This document shows positions 33,893 through 46,073 of a stretch of DNA of 64,000 nucleotides, piece after piece. The position numbers and the translations under genes were made by a program. Origin of the DNA: Neonectria sp. B-13 (taxonomy: Eukaryota > Ascomycota > Sordariomycetes > Hypocreales > Nectriaceae); the NCBI GenBank assembly GCA_002682825.1, contig NOKP01000009.1:310001-374000 (forward strand). Reading direction: 5' to 3'. The notes beneath the pieces were generated by a model, which saw only the letters and a program-made list of their open reading frames with translations, had not been told where the DNA came from and did no database searches. How positions within the stretch are numbered: position 1 is the stretch's first letter; each line of letters starts with the position of its first letter.

Positions 33893-36800
33893 ATGGCCCC
33901 TCCGTCGGACGCCGGGCCCGTTCGGCCCAGTGTCGATGACGATGATATCAAGAAGCGCGTGAGCAGAAAGCTTCACAAGAAGCGGCGCGAAGAGCGCACG
34001 TCGACCGTGTTCCCGGAGCCCCTGCGGGACAGCGACGACTCGGCCGAGGAAGAGGATGCCCCGAGCCAAGGACCGCCCCAGTTCATGAACATGAACCAGA
34101 GCATTTTCGGCCTTATCGCTGTCGCCGGGTCCCGGGTCGACTTTAACGATCGCTTTGACGGAATTAGCAGTGACGAAGAGGAGGGCCACGAGACCGCTCA
34201 ACAGGGCACCCGGACGGATGACCTCTCCAAAACGGCAGTCCTCAAGGTGCCCTCCAAGGACAAAAGTAGTCGTCGCAAGCGCCTCTCGGATCACAAGCTC
34301 CTACGCTCCCTACCTAGCTTACCAAGACTCCTCCCCAAGAAGCGACATTCGAGCCGCCTGTCAGCACCTAAAGAAGAAGCCGAAGAGTCGAGCGAGGCCA
34401 GCGCGAGTGGTACCTCCACGCCTCCCACCCTTACACTTACCCGGCATGACAGTCGCCAGGCGCCCATGATGAGCCGCATGCTTGAGGCCAAAGCTGAAAT
34501 GATAAGTCGACCGAGCTTCGACGTCGAGAGAGCCTCTTCCGACGTCAGCAGGAGCGAGAGCGTCGACCTCCCACCGTTGGCCAAGAAGTTGATGGAGATT
34601 TTCGAGTTTGACACGCCAGAGCAGGTCATCGAAGGTAGCGATCTCAGCCCCTCCACGCTTCTCAGGTTAACCGTCCTTAGAGTATCCCTGCTGGTTATTG
34701 CAGAGCGTCCTCCTCCAGGGCTACATGTACATCACCTCGAAGCACATCTGCTTCTACGCCTATCTCCCCAAGAAAGCTGTATGTTGCCCGCCTCCCTCTT
34801 TGTATCTTACTCATCCCCGTAGCATGACATTGCCAAGTCGGGCTATCTCACCAAGAGTGGAAAGCGAAATCCCAAGTACAACCGGTACTGGTTCCGACTC
34901 AAGGGTGACGTCTTGGCTTACTACCGCGACTCCACCAACCTTTACTTTCCCCACGGTCAGATTGATCTGAGATATGGCATTTCGGCGAACATCACCGATA
35001 AAGACAAGGAAGGTCTGCACTTCTCCGTCGTAACCCACCAGCGCACGTACAACTTCAGGGCCGACAGCGCTCCAAGTGCAAAGGAGTGGGTCAAGAGCCT
35101 GCAGAGAGTCATATTCCGGAGCCACAACGACGGAGACAGCGTCAAGATTTCGCTGCCTATTGAAAATGTCATTGATATCGAGGACACCCAGATGATTCAG
35201 TTTGCGGATACTTGCAAGGTTCGAGTCATCGATAACGACGAGACATACGCCATCGACGAGTATTTCTTTTCCTTTTTTAGCTTTGGCAAGGAAGCCATCA
35301 ATGTCCTCAAAATCCTCATCGAGGATGCCTCCTCTGGGAGCCGCTCTGGGGACAAGGTCCTCGGAAGACAGGAGAAGGCCTCTTCTCTGCCGCCGTCGAG
35401 ACGATCGCCACCGCTTTCTGCCAGGCACAGCATTCACCTGGACAAGATTCGCACCGGAAGGCTACCAGGACAGGTGAAGGCGACTCTGTCTCCCATGTCT
35501 CCCCACTCGCCTGGAATGAGCCCTCGGGTCAGTTCCGACGTGCCGTACCGGGCCAGTCTTGATGCGTTTAGGCAAATCGGTCGCAAGAGTCTCGACTTAT
35601 CTGGGATCATCAGAGAGCAAAGCCCGAGAAGAAGCTTCAGCGGAACACGCCGTCACCGAGATGGAAATCAAACTCCAAAGCAAGAGCAGGATTCTACGGA
35701 CTCGTTTGTCCAGTCATCCATCGAAGAACCCAGCCTCTCGAACCTCGCCGCCTCTTCAAACGAAGACCCCTCGGCGAGCCAGATCCTGAGAGGGAGCGAG
35801 GTCTTCCACAGTCCAACGATGCGCCGGTCGGCGTCGGCGAGCAGGGCGGCAGAGTCAACGGCGAAAAAGCAGACGCCCCGTCACTCGAGTTCAAATTATG
35901 TTCCTCACCGCGTGCAACATGCTGCCACGACTGGGTCTTTGAGCACACAACCCGACAGCGTTGATGCTCAGCGCCCCGGAACTCCCACCTTGCAGAGCAT
36001 TACCAAAATCGGCGCATTTCCCCTCCAGCGGGCCAATGCATTCGCCGAGTATCTCAGCAAGACCAGCCAGCGCATGGGTTCCCTTTTCGCCACGGAGTCG
36101 ATGGGGTACGTGGAAAAGGTGTCGGGCATGTGGAAGGGCGGCCATAGACACTACGATGAGCCTGCGGGTCTCCGAACCGACGACGATGATCTCGAAGAGG
36201 ACGCCGACGGCAAGGTTCAGATATCTATGGACCGGTTCCGTGCTCACTTTGCTCTGCCAGAAACGGAGAAGCTGCAGGCCACGTACTTTGGACACATTTT
36301 GCGCGTTCTGCCTCTGTACGGAAAGTTCTACATCAGCGACCGGTCGTTTTGCTTCCGAAGCCTACTTCCAGGGACAAGAACTAAGCTTATCCTACCTCTC
36401 AAAGACATTGAGACCGTTCACAAGGAAAAGGGTTTCAGGTTCGGCTACTCTGGTCTTGTGGTAGTTATCCGAGGGCACGAGGAGCTGTTCTTCGAATTCG
36501 GTCAAGCTGAGATTCGAGACGACTGCGCAATCACGCTCCTGCAGGGCTTGGAGACGGCAAGATACCTCGAAAAGTCCGGCTTGCTTGACCAGGAGGAGCA
36601 GGATGAGAAGAATTTCGCCATCGAGGAACGGGACGCGCTGAAGTCGGCGCGACAGGACGAGTTTGCAGACCACCAGCTGGAGCTTCCCCACCATTCTTCG
36701 GGGGTTTCCAACGCGCCGACGATCTTGTTCGACGATCCGAACTGTTCATCTCTGGCCTTTAAGCCGCAGACCTCGATGAAGATTACGTGTCTGACGATCG

Positions 36801-38309
36801 GCTCCAGAGGCGACGTCCAGCCCTACATCGCGCTCTGCAAGGGCCTCCTCGCCGAGGGCCACAAGCCTCGCATTGCGACCCATGGCGAGTTCCAGGGCTG
36901 GATCGAGTCCCACGGCATCGAGTTCGCCCGGGTCGAGGGCGATCCGGCTGAGCTGATGCGGTTGTGCATCGAGAACGGCACGTTTACTTGGTCGTTCCTA
37001 CGCGAAGCAAACTCTACCTTCCGAGGATGGCTTGATGACCTGCTCGACTCCTCCTTCAAGGCTTGCGAGGGGTCTGAGCTGCTCATCGAATCTCCTTCGG
37101 CGATGGCGGGGATTCACATTGCGGAGAAGCTGGGCATCCCTTACTTCCGAGCATTTACCATGCCGTGGACAAGAACCAGAGCGTATCCCCACGCCTTCAT
37201 CATGCCGGAGCACAAAATGGGTGGCGCCTACAACTACATGACGTACGTCATGTTTGACAACATCTTCTGGAAGGCCACGGCGTACCAGGTCAACCGGTGG
37301 AGAAACAAAACCCTGGGTCTCCCCAACACGAGCCTCGAGAAGATGCAGCCGAACAAGGTCCCGTTCCTGTACAACTTTAGCCCCAGCGTCGTGGCGCCGC
37401 CCCTGGACTTTTCGGATTGGATCAGGGTCACCGGGTACTGGTTCCTAGACGAAGGAAGCGAGTGGGAGCCGCCCAAGGATCTCCAGGACTTTATCGCAAA
37501 GGCCAGGGCAGATGGCAAGAAGCTGGTGTACGTCGGGTTCGGGTCCATCATCGTCAACGATCCTGCCAAGATGACGCAGGAAGTTATCGACGCTGTCCAG
37601 AAAGCCGACGTCCGGTGCATCCTATCCAAGGGCTGGTCCGACCGCATCTCTTCCAAAGAGGACCCATCAAAGCCACGAGCCGAAGAGCCGACCATGCCAG
37701 ATGACATTCACGTCATCAAGTCAGCACCGCACGACTGGCTGTTCAGCCAGATTGACGCAGCTGCTCATCACGGCGGCTCGGGCACCACGGGTGCTAGCTT
37801 GCGAGCGGGAATCCCCACCATTATCCGGCCATTCTTCGGTGACCAGTTCTTCTTTGCCAGCAGAGTTGAGGATCTGGGAGTTGGTGTCTGGGTCAAGAAG
37901 TGGGGAACCAACAGCTTTGGACGAGCACTATGGGAGGTGACTCGGAACGAGCGAATGATCGTCAAGGCGCGTGTCCTTGGCGAGCAGATCCGCAGTGTAA
38001 GTACTCCCTTGGCTCTGAAAGACCCTCACTAACGCCCAACAGGAAACGGGTGTCGACACGGCGATCCAGTGCATTTATCGCGATCTAGAATACGCCAAGA
38101 GCTTGATCAAGCGCAAAGCGGGCAAGAACGCCCAGACGGATCCGGCCGAGGACGATGACACGGAAGAGAGCTGGACGTTTGTCGGGAGAGACGAGCCGGA
38201 CCCAGACCACGTCACCAAGAAGCTGAGTGACGGGTTGATGGGGCCGGGGGCGCGCAGTGAGAAGTCACTGGGGAGCCAAGTGATGACGAGCCCGGCAGTG
38301 GCTACATAA
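33893..38309 (+). CDS. ATG26: Sterol 3-beta-glucosyltransferase ATG26 (UGT51 family)
   Basis: Protein of 1428 residues, normal for the filamentous-fungal family. Exons 33893..34665, 34706..34778, 34823..37996 and 38043..38309; introns of 40-46 nt. Order of parts: disordered acidic/basic N-terminus; first GRAM half ([24 protein letters not shown], about 258-282); PH domain starting at about 285 ([23 protein letters not shown]); a long Ser/Pro-rich linker; second GRAM domain (about 750-855, [20 protein letters not shown]); then the glycosyltransferase domain from about 934 ([20 protein letters not shown]) to the UDP-sugar motif [19 protein letters not shown] near 1260. It transfers glucose from UDP-glucose to ergosterol or other sterols; the PH-GRAM part binds phosphoinositides. 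In some yeasts and plant pathogens it is needed for pexophagy. The 34666 intron uses acceptor CAGAG to give LLSVLLQG, as the nearer CAG breaks the conserved frame. Confidence 0.95.
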
Positions 38310-38962
38310 TTGGAGAAAGCCGGAGATTTGGTGATCTGTCCGCAAATACACCATTAGGATTGTAATGTTGGAGTTGGATGTGGTTGGATGGTCACTATGA
38401 ATGACGGCTGGGTTGGCGAAGTGACGATACGGATAGACGCTGACACGTTAGAGCCATGATAGAGAATGCATTTCAGAGCCCGCATGAGCGTGCATTCATT
38501 CCTGTACATTGTAGTTGGCTATTGAAGAACTAAACAGCAGTTGTAGCCCAACTAGCCATATCATTACTGCGCAAATGAGTTGATCTTGATTGTCATCCTT
38601 CAGCCGTTCTGCTTCAACCAAGAACCCATCTGGGAATAGCTTCACCCGCGCCACAGAACCTTTGTAATGCGCGATAATCTACTGGTCCCCACTCCAGGGT
38701 AAGCCAATTCCACGGTTCTACCCCGGCCGCCCGTAAGCTACCCGCCCCACACTGTCGACCTTACGTAATCGGGAAAGGCGTTCTGGCGATTGGGGAATCC
38801 AACCAGAGCCCTCGCAAAACAATCACCTCACGCCTCTCGACAACGACAACGACAAAGCGTCCCGCCATTGCCTCGGAACTGACGACCGCGGAGGGTCCAA
38901 CGAATCTATCGACGAGTGTGCGACGCAATTGACCCCGAACGAGACGAAACCCATCGCCCATC
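38310..38962. other. Intergenic region, promoter of the GRIM-19 gene
   Basis: About 650 nt between two plus-strand genes. No gene or clear element; the last 200 nt precede the NDUFA13-like start codon and should be its promoter and leader. Confidence 0.5.
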
Positions 38963-39649
38963 ATGTCTCAGGATATGCCCCCCCGGGGCGGGTACGAGCC
39001 CGTCCAGTACAAGGTGCGTTTTGGAGGAGGACTTGGAGGGAAGAAGAGTGATCTGGAAGGGGAAGAAGAGAGTTGGAACTTTGGCTAGACCAGACATGCC
39101 GAAATCTCCGTGTCAGCCGTCGAAATGAAGGGAAAGAAGAAACAAGAGAATACACTGGCAGATGAACGAATGGAGCAATTGGCCGGAGCCACAAACATCC
39201 AACAACCGGGCTGACCATGCCAATAGCGCAACCTCCCCGCCAAGGGTTTCCGCCCGGGAATTGTCCTGCTCGGCATGGGCGCCGTCATGGGCTACGGCTG
39301 GTACAAGCTGATCGGAGGCATGCGAGAAGCCAAGTACGTCTCCCCACGACAGGCTCGACGCCGGACTTAACACTGATCCCCCTCTGCAGCGAGCTCGGCC
39401 GTGAGAAGATGTGGGCCCGCATCAGCCTGATCCCGCTCCTCCAGGCCGAGGAGGACCGCGACCAGGTCCGTCGGTACTGGGCCGACCAGAAGCGCGAGAA
39501 GGAGCTGCTGGGCGAGAACGCCAAGATCTACCACACTGACCGGTGAGTTTCCGCCATGTTTGGTTCTGTGTGTGTGTGTGTATATGCTTATCGTACGCAG
39601 ATTCGTGAAACCGACCTTTGCCGTCGCCCCTCCCCCTACGACCAACTAG
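38963..39649 (+). CDS. NDUFA13: NADH:ubiquinone oxidoreductase subunit GRIM-19/NDUFA13 (B16.6)
   Basis: Accessory subunit of mitochondrial complex I, 119 residues. Four exons: 38963..39013, 39227..39333, 39390..39542 and 39601..39649; the first intron is long for this window (213 nt) and the third contains a (GT)n microsatellite. The protein reads MSQDMPPRGGYEPVQYK, then RNLPAKGFRPG, a single transmembrane helix IVLLGMGAVMGYGWYKLIGG, then the charged matrix part ELGREKMWARISLIPLLQAEEDRDQVRRYW and a short tail FVKPTFAVAPPPTTN. This is the standard GRIM-19 layout, and fungal orthologues are about this size. Splicing is required at every junction, as no single frame encodes it. The 3' end is 275 nt from the convergent dehydrogenase gene. 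Confidence 0.95.
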
Positions 39650-39924
39650 ACGGACAAGGCAAGGAAAACGGACAGGGATGGGGATAAGACAGTGTGTCTT
39701 TGTGTGTATATATGTATTTGACCCTGGTGGCTGTGCCGAGGCAGGCTCCAGACACCAGAGCAAGAGGAAGAGAAAGACAATTACAGCAGCAAAGCGATTG
39801 TCCTGTTCCGATGCCGACTCAAGACATGTCACGTCGGGGAGCTGATGAGAAGCAGATTATCCAGTGCAGTCAACGCAAGACGTCTAAAGACCATGACCCG
39901 TAGCAAACATGCGATTAACCACCA

Positions 39925-40896
39925 TCAGGCCTTCACTCCAACCTCCTTCTCCGTCCACTCCCACAGCTCCTTGGCCAACTTCTCATCCCAGCACGCCGCG
40001 TCTCCCGCGCTCGCCTTGCCCACCGGCTCGAACAGGGCCGCCTTGCCCTTGGCAACCTCGGCCCTCACGCCGGCCGCCGCCGCCGCCCACGCCGTGTTGC
40101 ACCCGCCCTGCTCCGGCGTCATCAGCCCCAGCGGGTTCGTCACGTACACCAGCGCGCGCTTCCAGAAGCCCAGCTCCGTCACCAGCTCCGTACGCACCAC
40201 GCCCGGGTGCACCGCCACGCTGGTCATGGCCGGTTCGCGCCGCGCCAGCTCCATGGCGAAGACCACGTTGGCCAGCTTCGACTGCCCGTACCGGCCCCAC
40301 GTGCCCATCGGCATGTCCTCCTGCGGCGTGCGCAGCGTCGCAAACCGGATGCCCTCGGCCGGGTGTCCGCGGTACCCGGTCGACGTGAGCGCCACGTACC
40401 GCACGTCCGCGCCGGGCAGCGCCGCCGTGCGCCGCATCACGGGCAGCAGCCGGAGCAGCAGCGCCGCGTTGCCGACGTGGTTGGTGCCGAACTGCACCTC
40501 GAAGCCGTCCGCCGTGAGGCCGGCGTCCACGGCCATGATGCCCGCGTTGGCGATGAAGACGTCCAGCCGCGCCTCGGCGAAGCGCTCGGCGGCCGCCTGG
40601 ATGCTCGCGAGGGAGCCCAGGTCGCACGCCAGGAAGGTGGCCTTGACGCCCGGCGGCAGGGCGGCGAGGACGGCGTCGGCGGCGGCTTGGTTGCGGCCGG
40701 TGAAGTAGATGTGTGCCGGGGCGTGCTTTGCGAGGTGGAGGAGGGCAGTCTTTCCGATGCCGCGGGTGCCTTGGACGTGTTAGTGGTTGTAAGATGGGGG
40801 GGCGATAGGGGTGTTACCTCCGGTGATGAGAATGACCTTGCCAGAGAGATCCGGGAGGTCCTCGTCGGGATTGAAGCCACAGTAAGAGGTAGACAT
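39925..40896 (-). CDS. Short-chain dehydrogenase/reductase (WWOX/retinol dehydrogenase-like)
   Basis: NAD(P)-dependent oxidoreductase of 307 residues. Exons 40896..40818 and 40769..39925; a 48-nt intron (GTAACA..TCCAAG) splits the cofactor motif, and splicing restores ILITGGTRGIGKTAL, the TGxxxGxG Rossmann loop. Other marks are CDLGS (adenine-ring Asp), IANAGIM (NAG motif), Ser in ALTSTGYRG and the catalytic pair in RYGQSKLAN (YxxxK). After GRN at the end of the second strand the Arg suggests NADPH. The gene is very GC-rich at third positions. Substrate unknown; fungal relatives reduce retinal-like or other carbonyl compounds. It is convergent with the complex I subunit gene. Confidence 0.92.
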
Positions 40897-41546
40897 TTTC
40901 GTTGGATCTGGTAAATAAGGGGTAGTGGAGGATTCTATCTGAATCAGAGTCTAGAACTATGCCGATGAGTCTGCTTCCATCACGGAGACAACAGCCCTTT
41001 ATACACCTCCCGTCCCCCTCCGTAAACAACCGCCGGCTGCCTGCTCCTAATTTCCATGCCAGCCCCGACGAATGACGACTCGAATGCCGCCAGAATCGGC
41101 GCAGACACGGGCGGATGTCCGGCCGGCAAGGGCGGGATACCACAGTATCGTGGACTATCGCGGCGGGTGTCAGGACACACACAATCTTGTTAGTACGGGA
41201 TAGACTTTTATCCCCGACTGACCCACTGTCACGCGGTGGCATTCCCCCGACGGCTTCACAAATCGCCATAGTAACAAACTGTTTAATTGACCCTTGATTA
41301 TCAAGCCCAAGCCTCAGTCTAGCAGTGCAATTACCAACCTCCACAGATTTTACGCGCATCCATCACTTCTACCTCAGTGCAACCATATTAAATCACATGC
41401 AGTCTAGATCTTGGTAAAGACATCTTGTTTTCCATCCCAGCCTTCCGGGGGGTATACTACATTGACATACACTAAACTCCAGCTTGCCCTTAACACTCCT
41501 CTAACACCTTCCACGATATGTCACATCGCAATCTTCAATATCCCCG
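40897..41546. other. Intergenic region, nothing recognised
   Basis: About 650 nt holding the dehydrogenase promoter and the FCP1 3' flank. The portion from 41180 to 41546 is AT-rich. No gene recognised. Confidence 0.5.
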
Positions 41547-43868
41547 TTAATCCCCAGCTGCCTCCAGCTCTGCCAGTAGCTCCCGCTCCAGATCATCGTC
41601 ATCAAAGTCTTGCTGCGTGTCATGGTTAACCACCAGCCGTGATCTGTCGTCACCTTCCGTCCCTTCGTCTCCGGTTGGACCCGGCGTCGGAAGACTGGCC
41701 TCCTCGTCGGCGTCCTCGCCATTTGGTGTCCTTACCGACCGCAGTGCCGAGGCGCCCCGGCTTCGTGCTACCCGCTGCTTTTTAGCCAGAACGCTCTCGC
41801 CTGTAACGCTAGATCCATCGTCGTCCGACTCTTCGGCGTCGGCCCGGGATTTCCGCTTCGTGCCCTGCTTGGGAGCATTCTCCGTCTCGCTTTCCTCTGT
41901 ATCCGAGTTGGCCGCGCTGTCGAACCCCGACTCCGAATCATCATCATCGAGCCCATCGAGGATGTCGTTCAACTCTTTGTCGGCCGTATCCCAGTCAAAG
42001 TCCTTGAGATCCTTCGTCCCTGCCTCGTCCTCCTCGTCCTCCTCAGACGCCACCTCGGTGGTGTCATCGCTCCTCTCTCGGTCCGCGTCGAGGATGTCCA
42101 GGTAGTAAGGTCGCTCGTCCAACCGCCGCCATTGACTTAGGCAATCGATGAGCCAGTTCTGGTTCACAATCTTGATGCTCGAGATCTTGGCTGCCTGCTG
42201 TACCTTTTTCGTTCGAGGGCGCGACGTGGCGACTACCAGATGCGTAACCCGCCTGGAGACGCCATCGAGGACCTGCGCTCCAAAGCTTTGTGCTTGGATG
42301 CCAATCTCCGACTCCTCGACCTTGACTCCGAGAGGCACGAGGCCGGACAAGACAATCACCAGGCCGGACAGTACGTTAGACTTGAGCTCGGCAAGGATAT
42401 CGCCCGCATCCGGGACCATGGACAGGTCAACTCCGTCGTCCACCGACGCTCTCCGTCGAAAGTTGCTGTGGCTGGGTGGGTGGGTCGGTTCTGACTGCCT
42501 CCGCTCTGCACGTCTCTTATCGTACATTTCGTAGAAGGCTGTGTGTATATCCGTGAGATGGTCTTGGAGCGTGATGAGCTCCTCGTCGTCGTCGACCAGG
42601 AGATTCCGATGATGGCTGTGCGATGAGTCGCCGTTCTGAGGGTCTTGTCCGTGCTCGTCCTCTTTATCCAGCTCCTCCTGCATGTGCAATAGCGGCCGGT
42701 CGGTGAGCTGCTTCTCCAGCGTCTTCTCCTGCTCCTCGGTCTGGCTCTTCAGGCTGGCCGCGTCGTCTCCACCACTCATCCTCGCCAGTTCATCGAGGGG
42801 GGATGTTTTCGCGGGGGCGGCCACGGGCTTGGCAGCGATAGGGGTTGGCGTCTTTGGCGGCGCAGGCAGGATGTCTTGTCGCTTGGGCAGGAAGCTCGAG
42901 TTGATGTCGCCAATCCCCTTGAAGAAATCGTACGGCACCACCTTGATCAGGTTCGGTCGGTTCATGGGCCACACGTCGGCACGATCATCGATGATGACAA
43001 CCATGTCGGTGCTGACGGGGAACAGGCGCTGGAGACTCTTGGAGGTGATGCTGCCGTTCTCGTCGCGGCTGATGACTCGGTTGCCAAACAGCTTCTTATC
43101 GGGATCGACGATTCGGGCAATGTTGAGGGCGTACGCGCGCGTACCCATGGTGTAGACGTGCAGCTCGTACATTCCGGAGACCTCCTCGAGAAAATCAGCC
43201 AAGCCAGGCCGAAGCTTGATATAGTATGTGCAGCCGCTCGCCAGTCCTCGCGGACCGTCGTCGTTGAGCTGGAAGCTCTTGACATCCTTGACGGCGCCGT
43301 GGTTGGGATTTGAAGGATCGCCCTGCCACTCGCCAATGGTGGGCTCGATGCAGGCATGAATAATGGTCTGGTCCAAATCGACGACGAGACTCAACTTGCG
43401 CTGGCGGAGCAAACGCTTCTGGGTGTCGTGCTCGGCCTTGGTGGCCACGCTCTCGCTGACCATCAGACCGGTCTGGTCGTGGGTCATGTTGATCATGGCA
43501 CGGTCGGTGTCGCGCTCCTCGCTGGCCCAGTTGGTCTCCGTCATGTCGGCACCGCAGAGACTGCACAAGCCTTGGATCTGGACCTCATGGCCACAAGATT
43601 CCTCGACGAGCATGCAAGGTCCATCAGCGCCAATGACCGATCCCTCCTTGATGCGCCATTCCTTCAGTTTGCCCTCGGCAGGGCTATCGAACTCGGTATA
43701 TGTGGTCTCGTCGTTCCACGTGTCGTCGCCGGTCTTGCGCCTCCAAGTAAACTTGTACTCGACGATGCTCTCTTGCTTCTTAATCGAGTCGCCCGGGGAT
43801 TTGAGGAGCTTAGTGATTGTGATGGGGTAGTGCAGGCGTGAGCCTAGCGGCACGATCTTGTCGTACAT
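41547..43868 (-). CDS. FCP1: RNA polymerase II CTD phosphatase FCP1
   Basis: Single-exon protein of 773 residues that removes phosphate (mainly from Ser2) of the RNA polymerase II C-terminal repeats so the enzyme can be recycled. The N-terminus has a biotinyl-lipoyl-like fold region (YKFTWRRK...EGSVIGADGPCMLVEE) and a Cys pair (CGHEVQIQGLCSLCG) typical of FCP1. The FCPH catalytic domain carries the active-site motif DLDQT at residues 164-168, with Asp164 as nucleophile, and later VVIIDDRADVWP. A BRCT domain lies at about residues 500-610 (LKSNVLSGLVIVLSGL ... NWLIDCLSQWRRLDERPYYL). The C-terminal tail is acidic and ends FDDDDLERELLAELEAAGD, resembling the TFIIF-binding tail of the yeast enzyme. 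About 2.2 kb of free DNA precedes the start. Confidence 0.95.
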   Translation of the reverse strand: MYDKIVPLGSRLHYPITITKLLKSPGDSIKKQESIVEYKFTWRRKTGDDTWNDETTYTEFDSPAEGKLKEWRIKEGSVIGADGPCMLVEESCGHEVQIQGLCSLCGADMTETNWASEERDTDRAMINMTHDQTGLMVSESVATKAEHDTQKRLLRQRKLSLVVDLDQTIIHACIEPTIGEWQGDPSNPNHGAVKDVKSFQLNDDGPRGLASGCTYYIKLRPGLADFLEEVSGMYELHVYTMGTRAYALNIARIVDPDKKLFGNRVISRDENGSITSKSLQRLFPVSTDMVVIIDDRADVWPMNRPNLIKVVPYDFFKGIGDINSSFLPKRQDILPAPPKTPTPIAAKPVAAPAKTSPLDELARMSGGDDAASLKSQTEEQEKTLEKQLTDRPLLHMQEELDKEDEHGQDPQNGDSSHSHHRNLLVDDDEELITLQDHLTDIHTAFYEMYDKRRAERRQSEPTHPPSHSNFRRRASVDDGVDLSMVPDAGDILAELKSNVLSGLVIVLSGLVPLGVKVEESEIGIQAQSFGAQVLDGVSRRVTHLVVATSRPRTKKVQQAAKISSIKIVNQNWLIDCLSQWRRLDERPYYLDILDADRERSDDTTEVASEEDEEDEAGTKDLKDFDWDTADKELNDILDGLDDDDSESGFDSAANSDTEESETENAPKQGTKRKSRADAEESDDDGSSVTGESVLAKKQRVARSRGASALRSVRTPNGEDADEEASLPTPGPTGDEGTEGDDRSRLVVNHDTQQDFDDDDLERELLAELEAAGD

Positions 43869-46073
43869 GATTGAGGCGTCTCAACGTCTCCGTATGACAA
43901 GTCGTAGTATGTAGGGTTTTTCGGTTGTGTGATTCTGAAATACTTCGTGTCAGCACGCGTTTCCGTCTTCTCGTTCAAGCTCTACCCGCAATTGATCAAA
44001 CTGATCAGGCAGCCGTCAAGGAGTCTGCCAAGATGTATCGCGTTCGCAACCAGGCGCGTCGACAGCACGTACCTAGAGGGGTGCCCTCTATTTAATCCTT
44101 CTAGACGCCGGCGCTCTGGTCAAGCCCATGGCCTCCCAGAAAGGGACAGACGATGCGATTGTCGAGCCAGAGGCAACGGAGATGGAAGGCGGCGCGTTAA
44201 GCAGGGGATGCCTGTGGCTGCTGAAGCCTGCGTCGACGCGATGTTGCAGATGCTCTGTACGCGATCGAAGGCGGAAAATATCCGTGTCTATGTCGCGTAG
44301 AATGGTTGTCCTCGTTTTGTGTTTGCTGATGTCTGGTGGAAGCTCACGCACGCTCACAGGCGCGGGAGAGTGACGCAGTTGACACACAGACGCAGGAAGC
44401 TCAAGCAAGCTCAGCTTTAACTGGCTCCTGCCTCGCAGCCTGCCCTTGCCGGACACGGACCCGCGGGAAAGAGGCTGTGCCGGTCACGTGTGATCGCGGG
44501 TCCGGATTATCGGAGGTGCGCTGGAAAGCTAATCCGCAACAGTGCAGCACAGCACGTGGCCCTGTTCACACGACGTTGGTGGTGTGGTATGTGGTCTGAG
44601 CTTTCTTCTTTGCTTTTGGCGGTTCGACGTCGATCGATCGATGGTTGACCAAGGGAAGAAGGGAAAACCAGCTCGGCAGGTAAAACCGTGGCCGGGGAAG
44701 ACGCAGGGAAGCGGCGATGGATAAAATGAAACGGGAAATAAGACAGTAAGATAGCACGAGCCGATTGTGCCAATGGGGTGCAACAGCAAGAGGGGTTCGT
44801 ACTGTCGTACAAAGGGCGGGGTGGGTTCGGGGCGACAGGAAGATAGTGTCTGGGATATATGTGAGTCGCCAGCCGACGAGGGGAGAGAAGATGTGGGGAG
44901 ATGGAGAGGAAATAATCAAGGGTGTAGCGTACCTTACTAGGACCACGAGAGGACAATATAGTACCGATACGATGGTCTTCTGGGAAGCACTAATGGGCAA
45001 ATGGAAGGCGTGCAAAAGGGTCTAGTACAGCACTGTACCCTCGAGCAGGGAGCAATCAGCAAACACAGGGCAGGCCGGAGAAGTACGGATACCTACAAAA
45101 GCACCCTGTAACAGTTTGACGGTTTTTTTTTGCCCACTGAAAGCCAACGGAAGTGTCCTATGATCTGCTCGCAACTGCCGCGAAAATAGGTGGGAGGACC
45201 CGCCCTTTTTGTACTTTTTGGGGTTAAGCAGCCACCACTCTGTTTCCCCCAGCCCGGTCGTACCTGCCCACTGCCCGCAGCCCACGCTCCGCCGCCCACT
45301 CAGACTTGTCCGCTGAACATAGTGTCTGCCCCTCTCCTCCGCGGCCTTCGCTCCTGCGTCACCTCGCTCGTCATTGATCTCCATGCTGCACTTTCTCCAG
45401 GAGGCGCCCTTGATTCGGCAAAGCCTCGGCACTGGACAATTAAGCCCCTGTAGGCTATTTCGAAAGAACCTTCTTTGTTCAATCCCCGCGCAAGGGTCGT
45501 GCCTCCAAGCTTGTTCCTTTGTCTTCCCTCGTAGCCAAGAAACGCGTCCGGTGACTCGCTCGTCCGTTGGTTTAGGACTCCGCGATGTTAGCTTGACAGC
45601 TTACTGCGGGGCAGCTGGAGTCACGGTATCGAGTGCAGTGTGGAGTGCGTGGCGTAACACGCCATTCTGTGCCAAATGCCTACCCTAGATGTTTGGCCTG
45701 ACATACCCAGCTGACTCGTCACCAGATGCCGATGGCGATCTGTGAAGATGAACGCATAGGCTATGATTTAATGTGATTTGTGTCCAATCACATGTTCTGA
45801 TTGTTGCCTATGATCTAGCTGTCGGGTGTGCTCCATGCTCGTCCTGAGTTAACTCAACCATCAACGGAACGTGCGGAATTTCCCCAACTTCAACTTCGGG
45901 ATTGTATCAGCATATTTGCGCACAAACTGGCATCAATTTATAAACGTATTCTCATCAATCCATCTACATCTCGTCATTACATCCCACCATCATGCCAAGC
46001 CATCCAAACTCCGCCGCTTTCCTTGATGACCGTATAATACACAACCCTAATTTGCAGAATGTACTGTGCCATC
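43869..46073. other. 2.2-kb gene-free region
   Basis: Holds the FCP1 promoter at its left end and the condensin 3' flank at its right end. Open frames of up to 149 codons on opposite strands around 44500-45050 mirror each other and have no domain features. A T9 run lies at 45122-45130. Nothing else recognised. Confidence 0.5.

Noticed and set aside
40207..40914. 235-codon plus-strand frame across the dehydrogenase gene
   Set aside because: Shadow of high third-position GC; the minus strand encodes a full SDR with motifs.
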